A program made the position numbers and the translations under genes. A stretch of DNA of 64,000 nucleotides from Microdochium bolleyi (Eukaryota > Ascomycota > Sordariomycetes > Xylariales > Microdochiaceae). The notes below the pieces were generated by a model that saw nothing but the letters and a program-made list of their open reading frames with translations, did not search any database and was not told where the DNA came from. Below are positions 1-10,080 of this stretch, piece after piece. The number at the start of each line of letters is the position of its first letter. Positions within the stretch are counted from its first letter, which is position 1. The stretch covers positions 310,001-374,000 of the forward strand of contig KQ964247.1 in NCBI GenBank assembly GCA_001566295.1, written 5' to 3'.

Positions 1-530
1 TTGTGGATGCCATCTTTGGTAGGTTCTTTTATTTGGCGCGGGGTTTCCTCATGGCTGACTCGCAAAAAGGCTTCAGCTTCTCCGGAGAGGTTCGCGAGCC
101 CTTCCCGGCTGTGATCAAAGCACTGGAAGACACCAGGCGACCAGTAACATCGGTTGACGCGCCATCATCGTGGAGTATCGAATCTGGCCCACCAGCTTCT
201 GGGCCAGGGAGTAGATTTATGCCTGCATTTCTCATCAGCCTGACCGCCCCAAAACCGTTGGTGAAGCACTTCCAGGGTCGACATTTCGTCGGGGGCCGGT
301 TAGTGAACCTAGCAGCACTTGTTCCCGCAGCCATGAGACTGACGTACCTTGTAGTTTTGTGTCTCCGGCCATTGCGAAGAAGTATGATTTGGACATTCCT
401 GAGTATCAAGGCCTTGACCAGGTTGCCGAAGTACCGTGCGGGAGCCAGAAGTTGTAGTCGCAGGCAAAGATGGAGGCCTTTGCCGGGGAGATGCGCCCGC
501 CATACCACAAGAGAGGCTGCATCCGTCTTG

Positions 531-728
531 TCAACTCATTGCACACCCTCCTGTGCGAGTGTACGGGCACAATGGGCTTGGACACCTGCCCTCCTGCATA
601 TCCTTGTTGTCTTCCACCAGGCCGACCGGACACTGCAGGAATGGTGGATGATAATCCTGACAGAACTCAACGAAGACAAGATACTTCTTCCCGCAGGCCG
701 GACACTCGGCAGTGTGCTCGATGCACAT
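531..728 (-). CDS. Possible small cysteine-containing hypothetical protein (65 aa)
   Basis: An ATG at 728 opens a 65-codon frame ending in TGA at 531. The protein begins MCIEHTAECPACGKKY and continues with CPVG and GRCPSPLCPY, so paired cysteines and a histidine are spread along it, as in short fungal proteins with zinc-binding-like patterns. I cannot name a family with certainty. The frame may continue through an unseen splice, because the next 100 bases on the same strand are open in another frame (LLWYGG, FACDYNFW). No neighbour supports it, and the surrounding DNA is open in many frames because of high GC. Treat it as a weak call. Confidence 0.3.
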   Translation of the reverse strand: MCIEHTAECPACGKKYLVFVEFCQDYHPPFLQCPVGLVEDNKDMQEGRCPSPLCPYTRTGGCAMS

Positions 729-3700
729 TAATTTCGTGATCACCAACGCCCGAAGCAGCGACCTTGCCCACGCCCTGCCGCTACAAGCACAGAGGAATGC
801 TGGTAAGGTTGTCGGTCTTGCATGCCGCAGGAGTCGAGCCCAGATGCGTTGTCGTGTTGAGAGAGATGATTGGATCGGGGCCACTAGCGTCTCTGATGCC
901 GTGAAGTTGATATATGTGTGTAGTCAGCTGTAAATACTACCGGAAGGCCACGAAGACCGTCACTGTTGGGTGGTGAGACGGCCACGCGGTCGGGCGTCTG
1001 TCGAGCCCCTAAGTACGCAGCCAGGCGGCAACCATGGCGTCGAGAATGCAACGAAAGGAAAAGAAGAAGCTCGAAGAGGTGAAGAAGATTGTCCATGACT
1101 GCCTGCCAGAACGACGAGAAAATTGCGAGCAAAGTGAGTCGTCGTTGTTGGATGGCCCGGCGGAACGCCTGTGACCGGAGAAAAAGCTCCTGGCGTGGGT
1201 ACTCGCCATGGGTCAGAAGCCCCGAAGTCAAGCTGCCGCCCTCGCACAGGCTCGACAAGCCCGGCAGGACCCCGCCCCCCGGGGTCAGCCTGCATGGCAT
1301 GGCCCGCCCTCCACGGAAACACACTTTTTTCTGTGCCTGTGGCAAACCCGGGCGATCAGGGACGACGCGTGCTCGCAAGCGACAAGCAGTACGGCACCCG
1401 GGCGGCACTGACAGCGCAGATCCAGGGTCGTTGGGATGCCCGTCGTGACAATGCCATGGTCCCGGGAGCTCCTTTCTCCTGGTTCCCTCACGATGGTCTC
1501 CACATGCGCCCTCGAGCAGACGGCGACTTTCCTCCGGCCAGCAAACCCGTTTCTGCCTTTTTAATCGTTTGGGTCTATCCAATGAGACGGCACAGGTCCA
1601 GATTGTGGCCGGGCAGCAGCGAGGCTCGGCCAAAATTCCGAGGACCTTGCTTGAACTGCCTGCGAACTGCCGATCTGCCTGCGTTGTGTTCTGGAATCAT
1701 CGTGTGCCCCGGCTTCGCGATCTCGATGGCAGCTGAGCCTCTCCGGACCTGCAATGAAAAAGACCCATGCAAGGCAGCCCTTGGACCGCCTTGACGCAGC
1801 CACAAGTTGTCTTGACTCTTTGGGCAGGCCCAGACCAAGACCAGGTTGCAGAGGGGGGCGCCCGACAAAGTTACGAGTGGATCTGACACCCCGCCGTGGC
1901 GGCCAGTGGAGGGGTTGGAGGCTTCGAAGTTCCAACTCCGCGGCCGAGCGAGGACGGGCTTTGTTTGTTCCAAGTTCCCATGCAACACAAGGCCTGCAGT
2001 GCCGGCTGCAGAATCCAGCCAAGCCCCTCAGTAAACGTCATCATGTCGTGCGTTGCAATATGCTCAAGGCAGTCCCTGATGGCCAGCGTGGCGGAACAAC
2101 CCTTGGGGCCGGCTCCTTTGGGCAAGGGAGACCGGTCGGAGATGTCGATGACGACCCCGCCTGATCAGCCCGCACGTGCCCCCGGGAACCGCGCGCTTCC
2201 AGGGTCCTCTGCCCTGTGCTGCGGGAGTAGTGACACGTCCAAGGGTCTCCGGCTACACACGCCGCCATTCGGCTCGTGTGGCCTGACGAAGACCACCCGT
2301 GTTTCCTGTAACGAGCGGAGGCCGTTGCTGGCGTGGCTTTGCCACCAGCGGGCACTAAGTTAAGGCCACCTTTGTGGTTGGGCCGCCCGACATGCACCTG
2401 CCAAGCTGCCACAACGAGAGGTTCCAAATGGGGTTTCATCACCTCGCCGGGCCTGCTGAGACTATGTTGCAGCCACGAGTCAGGCCAGGAGAAGCTTGGC
2501 CCGGCCCCTCCCGATTGGCGCGGCCTCCAGTCCGCCTCAGCATCGTACCTGCCTGTACGGAGCATGGAACCGGCCTCGCCTGCCTGAGGGCGCCCGGCAA
2601 GAACACGAGCGGCGGCTTGGGCCACTTTGCCGCGCAAGCGGTGCAATGTCGCCACCACCCAACCCGCCGTGGCCAGACGACCCCTCGACTCGTGGCCAGA
2701 CGAAGCGAGTTTGGCACTTCATTTCGACTCAGCATGTCCTTGTCCAACTAATCTGAGCCTCCTCCTGCGCCACGGCATCTTCAAAAAGCATAAATGGCAT
2801 CCTCGAGGCCTTCTTTTTCCCACCCTTCTTCCTTGGGCTGAATTCTAGATAGAGACGACCAGTCGAAGAAGGCAGCAACGACTGGGTGCCCACTCACTCA
2901 CCCCCCTGGGGCCACCGATGTGCTCGAAAAGTTTACATGGCGCGCCAGGCGGTCCCCGGTCGCATTTTTTGATCGATCAATCCCTCGTCTTCTTGCTGCT
3001 GCCTCTGCCCTTTGCCGATTCTGCGTGTCATTCCCCTCGCCTGATTGGTCCTTGAATGCCTACTTCTTCTGTGCCTTGTCTTTGCAGATCTCGTTCGGGG
3101 CCATCGGCATGGGCCCCCAGCAGGGATTCGGATACAAATTTAGAAATTCCCTGATGGGCTCGCGAGATGTCCATGAATCGGGCAGAGCTTCGAACGACAG
3201 GCAGGCAAGTACGGCGATTTCGAGGCCTCGAGAAACCATGCTGGGGCCCTGGCACAGTCTTTCTTCCGCGTGCGGCGAGTTTTGCTTGCTTTGGCTGCGT
3301 GCCAAACTTATGTACCTCAGGTAGGCATCTAGACTGCCTACCTGGCCAGGCCCCGGAAGGGAGTGCTCGGTACTTCAGATATCACCAGGTGCCGTCAAAG
3401 CCTTACTAGACTAGCAGCAAACAGAAGGACCAATCACATAGACAATGAATTACAGGAGCACTCGCTCCGCCACATCCGGCCTACCAGCGGTGCTTAATGT
3501 CCTTTGTAGGCGAAGGGTTCCTGTCGTACGTACCTTGAGCTAACTACTGCCCGTCTGTCTGGTCGGCCTCTTTGAGACCCTTGAGAGAGAAAAAAAGATC
3601 CGCGTGACGCCAGGCCTTAAGACACCCGAGCAGAGCCCCCTCCGCTCCTTGCGGTATCCACGCTACCTACAACTTGACACTGCGCTATCGTAAGTACATA

Positions 3701-4395
3701 TCGGCGTTCCCGCCGACAGCCCCGAGCCCGTTGGTTGTATATTCTGTCTACCTGGAAATTACTTTTTTCTTCTTCTTTTCGGGGCGTGAGTTGAGTGGAA
3801 CTTGCCAAGGCAGTCGGCGGCTCTGATCAAGCCCGCTTGCTGGGGTTTCCCATGATCGGCCGCCAGGAACCAGGGGCCAGCCTAGGATCGCGAGTCAGCA
3901 GCGGCAGGCGATACATACCCAACAGCACTTTTTTTTTTTTTTTCTTCTCCTCTTGACAAAGAGCCCAAGGGACAATGTTTGCAAGGGGGTTTGAGTGTAC
4001 AACGCCTTAGGTAAGGTCCTCGTCTCGTGTAAGTGACTTGCCAGGGGGGTTTTGTTTGACGTCGGTGACGCCAAGTATCTTTGAAGCTTTCCAAAAGTCG
4101 GGCCGGCTGCCGTCGTCTCGTAAAACTCAAATCTTGAACTTGTGTGATATCCGGCTCAGAAGCACAATCTGGACCTCACTGCAGGGAAGAAGCGATGATC
4201 ATTCGCTTCGGGACCATCATATTGGTAGGTGGTGGTACATATGTCTTCCATGTCATGATAGCTCGAGTATACATACAAAGGTGGTGTACGGCAGGATCTC
4301 CGCGCCAGAGGACTTTCCCTTGGACGAACCCCAGTTGACCTCCAGGAGACCATAATAGTACTGGGAACCCTGATTAATAGCCCGGCCATCGTGGC
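729..4395. other. Gene-sparse stretch
   Basis: About 3.7 kb between the doubtful small gene and the 3' end of RSM22. Many overlapping open frames exist on both strands up to about 2750, but none has a recognisable domain, splice pattern or convincing composition, which is what GC-rich non-coding DNA gives. A run of 15 T lies at 3929-3943. From about 2750 the DNA becomes less GC-rich. I see no transposon terminal repeats, tRNA or rRNA. Confidence 0.5.
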
Positions 4396-7017
4396 CTACG
4401 AGCCCTCCTCGAGCTCGGTAAGCAGGTCCTTCTGCTGCCTGCGTGGTTTCTTGCCGCCCTTTGTCCTGCGCTCGCGCGTGTTGATGACGCCGCGGCCCGC
4501 GAGCCCGCCTTCCGTGGCGCTGAAGATGCCCGAGTCGTTGGCATTGAGCTCAATGACTGGCAGTTTCTTCGTGTTCCTCCCCTTTCCTTTCTTTCCCGTG
4601 CCCAGGGCGCGCTGTGCGCGCACGCCGCCATCATTGACCGCGATCGTGCCCGCCTTGCCCAGCCGCACGCTGCGCACAACGCGCGTCTTGGCGCCCAGCG
4701 CCCACAGGTCGCCCCAGCGCGTCTTGCGCGCGTCGTGGTACGCCTGCCTGCTAAAGGACTTCGGCACCGTCCAGCGCTCGATGGTGCCTGCGGGCGTGCA
4801 CACGTCGAGGGTCACGTGCCCGGTGCGCTTCAGGGGCGGGAGGATCTGGCGGGGCAGGGAGCGGGCATCTGGGCCGGCGTCTGCTGTTGTGGGAGTGGGG
4901 GAAGCTGAGAATGATGATGATGGTCGGGCGTGCTCGTAGCCCTGGAACGCCCGGTCTGCGATGTCCTGTGCGTTCTCCATTATCGCAGTCTTCTCGGTGG
5001 TGATCGTAGAGGTGTCAGCGTTGACGGCAGTCGTAGTGCCGCGCTGCACGGCAATGAAGCTGAAGTCAATGTCCTCGTGGTTGCGCCACTTGGCCTCAAG
5101 GATCTTCTGCAGGAACGGCGGACGCGTGAAGCGCTGGCTGAAGTGGCAAAAGTCCTTGCGGCCCGGAGAGAGCCCCGGGGTGAGATACATCGGACAAGGC
5201 TTGTGGTTGGTACACGGCGCAATGATGGAGCCGTGCTCGCGCTCGGGCAGGGGCTCCGTCTCTGGGTGGTCTGGCGAAGGGACCTGGGGGTCCGAAGTGG
5301 GTGCCTCGATGAATTCGTTTAGCAGCCGGGCGCGCACATCCGCAACGGCCTCAAAACCGCGGGGCATACCCTTCTCGAGGACGATGAGGATGCCCCCATC
5401 CGGAGAGAGCATTTCCCAGAGGTTATCGATGAAGGCTTTGCGCCTCCACTCCTCGTGTAAGGGGAGCAACATGTGCGAGGCGACAATGACGTCGAACTGT
5501 TTCCGCTGCAGCGGGGTTTCGCTGTCGTCGATCTTGTCCGGGTGGTTTCCGGAGTGTAGGTAGTCCGGCAGCCTGGGCAGGAACGATGTGTCGTGGAGGA
5601 ACCGCGAGATGCGGTGGCGGAGGTGGTCGGAGCCGACGACCACGGACTTCTTGCCTTTTGGCCCGTAGCCGCTCGCCTCGCCTCGGTCTTTGGCGAGCTG
5701 CCACTCTGCTTTCACGATCTCCTGCCAGGCCGCAGCCGCAGCGCCTCCCGCACCGACATCGAGCATTCGTGGCCCGTCGCCTCCGTTTCGTGACATGAGG
5801 GTGTGAAGCCATTGAGATCCTAGCCGCTTCCGGACTTCGACCAGGATGCTGGTTGCCGTCGAGTACATGCCGGGATAGTTGGTAGCGATGAAGGTGTCAG
5901 CTTCGATCTCGGACATTCTGCCCTGGCCTGCTTCCAGGCCAATGCCCCTTTGTAGAGCGTTCCGCTTCGACGCAGGCGTGGCTACCGAGAATGGCAGGCC
6001 TGGTCCGCCGAATGCCTTCTCCGCAGCCTGCTTGATATGGGTGGTATCTGTTCGGGTCAAGAGTGTTGTGATCGGGCTGACCAAGTCTTCAACCGGAAGG
6101 TGAACCGTGCTTGGGTACGTCCGCCAGTGGCCCAGTCTCGTGTACTCATGCAGGCGGGCTTCCCGGCCTTGCATGCGCCCTTCCTTCTCTGCCTGTCCGT
6201 CCAGGTCAGCGTAGTCTTCGCCTTCCATGTCGTCTTCTTCCTCCTCCTCCTCCTCAATGATATTGTACTCCTGCTCATTGATAAGCTGCTGCTGCTCCTG
6301 GGCCTCGAGATCAGCCGCGGAAGCCTCCTGGTTTTCGAGGTTGTGCTGCTCAAAGTCCTTCTGCAGCTTCATCAACGCCTCATATTCCCGCCTGTTCTGG
6401 GCGATGGCGTTGACATAATGCTGCCCGGCTTCTGACGGGAGTGACTCCGTGACGCTCCCCGCATCTTGGCCCTCAGCCGTGTCGCCTCGATCCTTTTGCT
6501 CTGCTTCAGACTGCTCGATGTCGATCACATCCTCGTACTCGTACTTGGATGCTGGGGGAATGCCGTCCCGGTCGTGGAAGCCGACGTCTTCGGGAAGCGT
6601 GTCGCGTAACGGTGGGCCGTACAGTCGCTCGTACAGCCTGTATTCTTCCTCGTTCAGGTAATCTTTGGGCAGCGTCTTGCCGAACGCCTGGCGCGCTTGC
6701 CGCACCACGGTCTCGATGCTGTTCTGGCTTTCGTGCGCGGACGGTGTGGGGATCTGGTCTGGCTCGGTGCTGCTCTGCTGCTCGTCTTCCTCCTCGGGAT
6801 TGGCCTGCGCATTCTGCGGCTGACCGCGGGTTGATGAGAAGAGTCGTCGAGGCTGGTATGTCACTCGAAGTCGTGGACTGGAGCGCACGATGCTGCTGCT
6901 TCGCAATGCGTGCGGCTCGATGTTGTGCCGAGTGCTCGTGATGGCGGCCTCGAATAAGGACAAGACCTGCCGTGTGCACTGCGGACAAGACCGCTGCGCT
7001 CTTGCGGCCGTCAACAT
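4396..7017 (-). CDS. RSM22: Mitochondrial small-subunit ribosomal protein Rsm22 (methyltransferase-like)
   Basis: An uninterrupted 873-codon gene. Rsm22 is a methyltransferase-fold protein needed for assembly of the mitochondrial ribosomal small subunit. The N-terminus is basic with many Ser and Arg, as in a mitochondrial presequence. A conserved block follows at about 101-146 (ARQAFGKTLPKDY, RLYGPPLRDTLPEDVG). A long acidic, Gln-rich linker spans about 160-280. The Rsm22 core starts near 296 with LGHWRTYP. A SAM-binding glycine motif, LDVGAGGA, lies at 419-426. Cysteines C602, C608 and C624 (PCTNHKPCPMY, DFCHFSQRF) match the family's metal-cluster region. The C-terminus is very basic. Start at the ATG at 7017 is clear; the family is secure. 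Confidence 0.9.
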   Translation of the reverse strand: MLTAARAQRSCPQCTRQVLSLFEAAITSTRHNIEPHALRSSSIVRSSPRLRVTYQPRRLFSSTRGQPQNAQANPEEEDEQQSSTEPDQIPTPSAHESQNSIETVVRQARQAFGKTLPKDYLNEEEYRLYERLYGPPLRDTLPEDVGFHDRDGIPPASKYEYEDVIDIEQSEAEQKDRGDTAEGQDAGSVTESLPSEAGQHYVNAIAQNRREYEALMKLQKDFEQHNLENQEASAADLEAQEQQQLINEQEYNIIEEEEEEEDDMEGEDYADLDGQAEKEGRMQGREARLHEYTRLGHWRTYPSTVHLPVEDLVSPITTLLTRTDTTHIKQAAEKAFGGPGLPFSVATPASKRNALQRGIGLEAGQGRMSEIEADTFIATNYPGMYSTATSILVEVRKRLGSQWLHTLMSRNGGDGPRMLDVGAGGAAAAAWQEIVKAEWQLAKDRGEASGYGPKGKKSVVVGSDHLRHRISRFLHDTSFLPRLPDYLHSGNHPDKIDDSETPLQRKQFDVIVASHMLLPLHEEWRRKAFIDNLWEMLSPDGGILIVLEKGMPRGFEAVADVRARLLNEFIEAPTSDPQVPSPDHPETEPLPEREHGSIIAPCTNHKPCPMYLTPGLSPGRKDFCHFSQRFTRPPFLQKILEAKWRNHEDIDFSFIAVQRGTTTAVNADTSTITTEKTAIMENAQDIADRAFQGYEHARPSSSFSASPTPTTADAGPDARSLPRQILPPLKRTGHVTLDVCTPAGTIERWTVPKSFSRQAYHDARKTRWGDLWALGAKTRVVRSVRLGKAGTIAVNDGGVRAQRALGTGKKGKGRNTKKLPVIELNANDSGIFSATEGGLAGRGVINTRERRTKGGKKPRRQQKDLLTELEEGS

Positions 7018-7522
7018 GGTGCGTGCCGTTTCAGGTGCGAGAACTGCCCTGCGATATGGTCTAGGTCTCCGGCTCCAGCTTGCGCAAAAGCAAGAGCAGA
7101 TTCACATCCAATCTTTTGCCGACCGTGGTGACGATGCGGGCTTCGAAACTTTTTATGGGGCTGGACCCTGTTGTCTTCAGGGCAACAGCCACTCAGCTTG
7201 GCGCGATTGCCATGCATGATTTAGTGCCCGCAACGCCCGCGTAGCAAGTGCTCCGGGTTCGGAACGACAGCTATAGAGTGGTCTTGCTTAGAGGTTTTCC
7301 GAGCTCGGTCCTGATCGTAGATGCACTTGAGCCAAGCAACCCTCATGCTATCTGCAAAGAGACTCTGTGATTCAACATTCACCAATGTAGGCTTAACGTC
7401 AGGGTCCGCTGTAGCTTTCTCGCATTGATTCTATGCATCCAAGCAGAGTCAAAAGTCATACATATACCTCCCAACGCCAAACATGTAGAATCATCATTCC
7501 TCCCGTTCAGACAAGGCTACAA
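7018..7522. other. Spacer between thioredoxin 3' end and RSM22 start
   Basis: About 500 bases holding the RSM22 promoter and the thioredoxin 3' UTR, both on the minus strand. No coding signal, repeat or RNA gene was seen. Confidence 0.5.
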
Positions 7523-8345
7523 TCAGCTGCCGCCAAGATCTGCCAGTGTCCGAACACCGCCAGAAGGACGAGCGGCACCACCCGCTCCACCTACCTTCTG
7601 CCCGCCAGCTCTAACAGGGCCCCCCGCCGCCTGCGGTCTGTTCACATTGTAGCTGGAATTTTCAGCAGCCTTGTAAGGGTCGAACTGTAGAACGATGGGA
7701 TTAGTCGCCAGAAAACGGGCAGGTCCATTCACCCGATGGCAGGCATCAACTTACCGAGATCAAAGAAGCAAAGTACAGGCCAAAGAACGTGATCAAGGCG
7801 TTGAAGAACTTGGTCGGGCTGGGAATGGACCAACCACGGCCAGCACCACCTCGAGATCCAAGCTTGTGGCCCGGAGCGCCGCCGAGGGTCCTCCCCGGTG
7901 TGGAGAACGACGGACCGGCCGCGGCGCCCGCGAGCTTGACTGCCTCGCTGACCTCGCTGGTGAGCTTGCCCGGGTCTGCGCCGGCAATCTTCTTGTGCTC
8001 GGAGCCACCGCGGAAGATGATAAAGGTTGGCATGGAGCGCACGCTGTAGCGCTGGGCGATGTCGCGCTGGCTATCGACGTCGATCTTGCAGAAGGCGATC
8101 TTGCCGGGTTTGGCGTACTTGGAGGAGAGGGATTCGAAGGTAGGAGCTATCATCTTGCAGGGGCCGCACCAGGTCGCGTGGACTGTGGGAGAGAATAATA
8201 CTGTCAGCATGACGTGGCCAAAGAAACTGACTGACAGCTGCGACGATAGATGTGGAATGCGCGAAGACTTACAGTCGGCGACGACCACGGTGTTTCCCCC
8301 AAGGATGCGATCCCACTCGCCCGTGGATCCGATCTCGACGGTCAT
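7523..8345 (-). CDS. Thioredoxin with C-terminal membrane-type tail
   Basis: Three exons (8345-8273, 8182-7755, 7684-7523) encode about 220 aa. Introns are 8183-8272 (90 nt, GTAAGT/CCACAG) and 7685-7754 (70 nt, GTAAGT/CTACAG). Splicing restores ADFHATWCGPC, the canonical thioredoxin active site with both redox cysteines, followed by KIDVDSQ and the cis-proline region SMPTFIIF. A Gly/Ser linker leads to a hydrophobic stretch (FFNALITFFGLYFASLIS), then a hydrophilic Gly-rich end finishing TLADLGGS. Thioredoxins with such extended tails occur in filamentous fungi. The tail suggests membrane attachment with the thioredoxin domain probably cytosolic, which is inference. Intron 1 is a multiple of three without stops, so its retention would insert 30 residues just before the active site. 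Start chosen at the ATG at 8345. Confidence 0.88.
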
Positions 8346-10080
8346 TGTGGGCAAGCTCTTGTCTATGAGTGCAAGTTCGGAGCTGCGGTTAGGTGTTGAC
8401 GCTTGGTGTACTCAGGAGAGAATCGTTACTGCAAGCTGGCTGCACAGAGGATGCAATGATGTTGTTTGGTCTCGCTGATCGCAGCGGCTCGCAGTTTAGT
8501 GGCTTTCCGACAACTGTCGCCTCGGCGCTGGCTGGCGCTTGCGCATGAGCTCCCTGATGACTAACCCACTACAACTGGCCCACCCCAAGTGATCTGGCCC
8601 CATCGCAGCGAGCGCTACCCATGACTTCCAGGTTGCTCATGCTGCACTTTCCACTTTCCATCTGACGATATGCTCTTCGTTCGCAATGGCAAGTTCGTCC
8701 AGCCTGAGGCAACCGTAGGTACCCAAGATACTTACGATTGAGCAATCTTTTCTGTTGAAGCCGAGAATCAACCCGGGTTGTGACAATCTCCGTTAGGCAA
8801 CCCCGTCATAGATTATGGGAGCTCGCACTGCTCGACTGCCCAGGCAACTCACACCGGCCCAAGCACTGCCCTGCCTACTTGCGGCCAGACGTATTTTGAT
8901 TAATACGAGAGAGCAGTTTTCGGCTCCTGGTTACGCCCAATCTGCTCCCGGGTGCCTGTGCAAGAACATCAACTTTGACCTTGGTCTCAGAGATCGCTCC
9001 AACGGCGCTTTGGGCATGACTGTGGCCAAAATTGACCTTGCCTACGGAAGCTAATATTGCGCTGCGGCCACAGGGGCTTACTGAGCCATTTCCATGAAGT
9101 TCCAGACTGTTCGTGTGCAGTGTTGTAATTTCTTTTTGCCGAACAGATAACAACAACAGTGTCTTGCATTTGATGTACCTGGCAAAATACATACGGCATG
9201 GCAGTGGGAGCTGAAAGCACTGTTTCTCGACATTCACTCGTCACCTAATCGTACGAACGGCGCTTCGACTGGCACGGTAAAGAATTTATGTGTGTACAGG
9301 CCATGTACTGCTTCGCTACCCTTGCGACTTATCCTGATCAGAGCTTTGACTTGCGGAATACCTGAAATTTCTCTTCTTGAAAGAAGCCTCGCACGTCAGC
9401 ATTGAGTATTGTTTAGTACCGTAGGGTAGACAGAAGTTCGTATTTATACGGTTCGTGCAAGGTGATCTCCACCGAGCCGGCCAACTTCATTCTTCCCCGA
9501 AGATGGCCAGACTTCGTGCCAGTGGCACAACCCATTTCCTTTAAGTCGAGCCGGCGTTGGCGTCATCCTGTTACCTTCCACGCAAGAGCTGCAGGATCAG
9601 GGACTCGTGGGAATTCGTCCAACTTTGAAAAATTCATAATGTCGTCGCTGATTCGTAAGTCAGGGATGCACGGCGGCAGCAGGGACGGTGAAGACAAGGA
9701 GGGAGTTCTTTGGCGCCATGCACAAGGCTTCTTGACGTCGGGTTATGCGTGTTGGCGCTAACGCCAAGACCCTGTTCCTGTACCTGGATGAACGTTCAGG
9801 TCCATCCGATCTCACAGGGTCTAGGCCGCAGACCCTCCATCCAACCTGCACCTTTGCCAGCAGCATTCAGCTGCTGGTCTTCCTGCGGTCGCCACAAGTG
9901 CGCTATTATTCCCTAGAGTACCGGGCAACTGAAGGTACGCGTAGTTTGCCAACCTAATTTTGACAATCATCAGCTCCCTAGGGCAAGGATTGAGTCTTGC
10001 AAGCATTAAGCAAGCGTACTGCCTCGAGAACAACCTGCCGTTGTCCATCCCGCTCGGGAAGTCACAAGAGTCGTGCTATC
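8346..10080. other. Divergent intergenic region, thioredoxin / SRPK-like gene
   Basis: About 1.7 kb between two genes reading outward. Several short open frames occur but none has a domain or splice logic. Parts around 8640-9440 are AT-richer. No repeats or RNA genes were recognised. Confidence 0.45.

Noticed and set aside
884..2658. Several long overlapping frames (up to about 250 codons) on both strands
   Set aside because: They overlap in most frames, are Arg/Pro/Gly-rich as expected from GC-rich non-coding DNA, and show no motif or intron logic.
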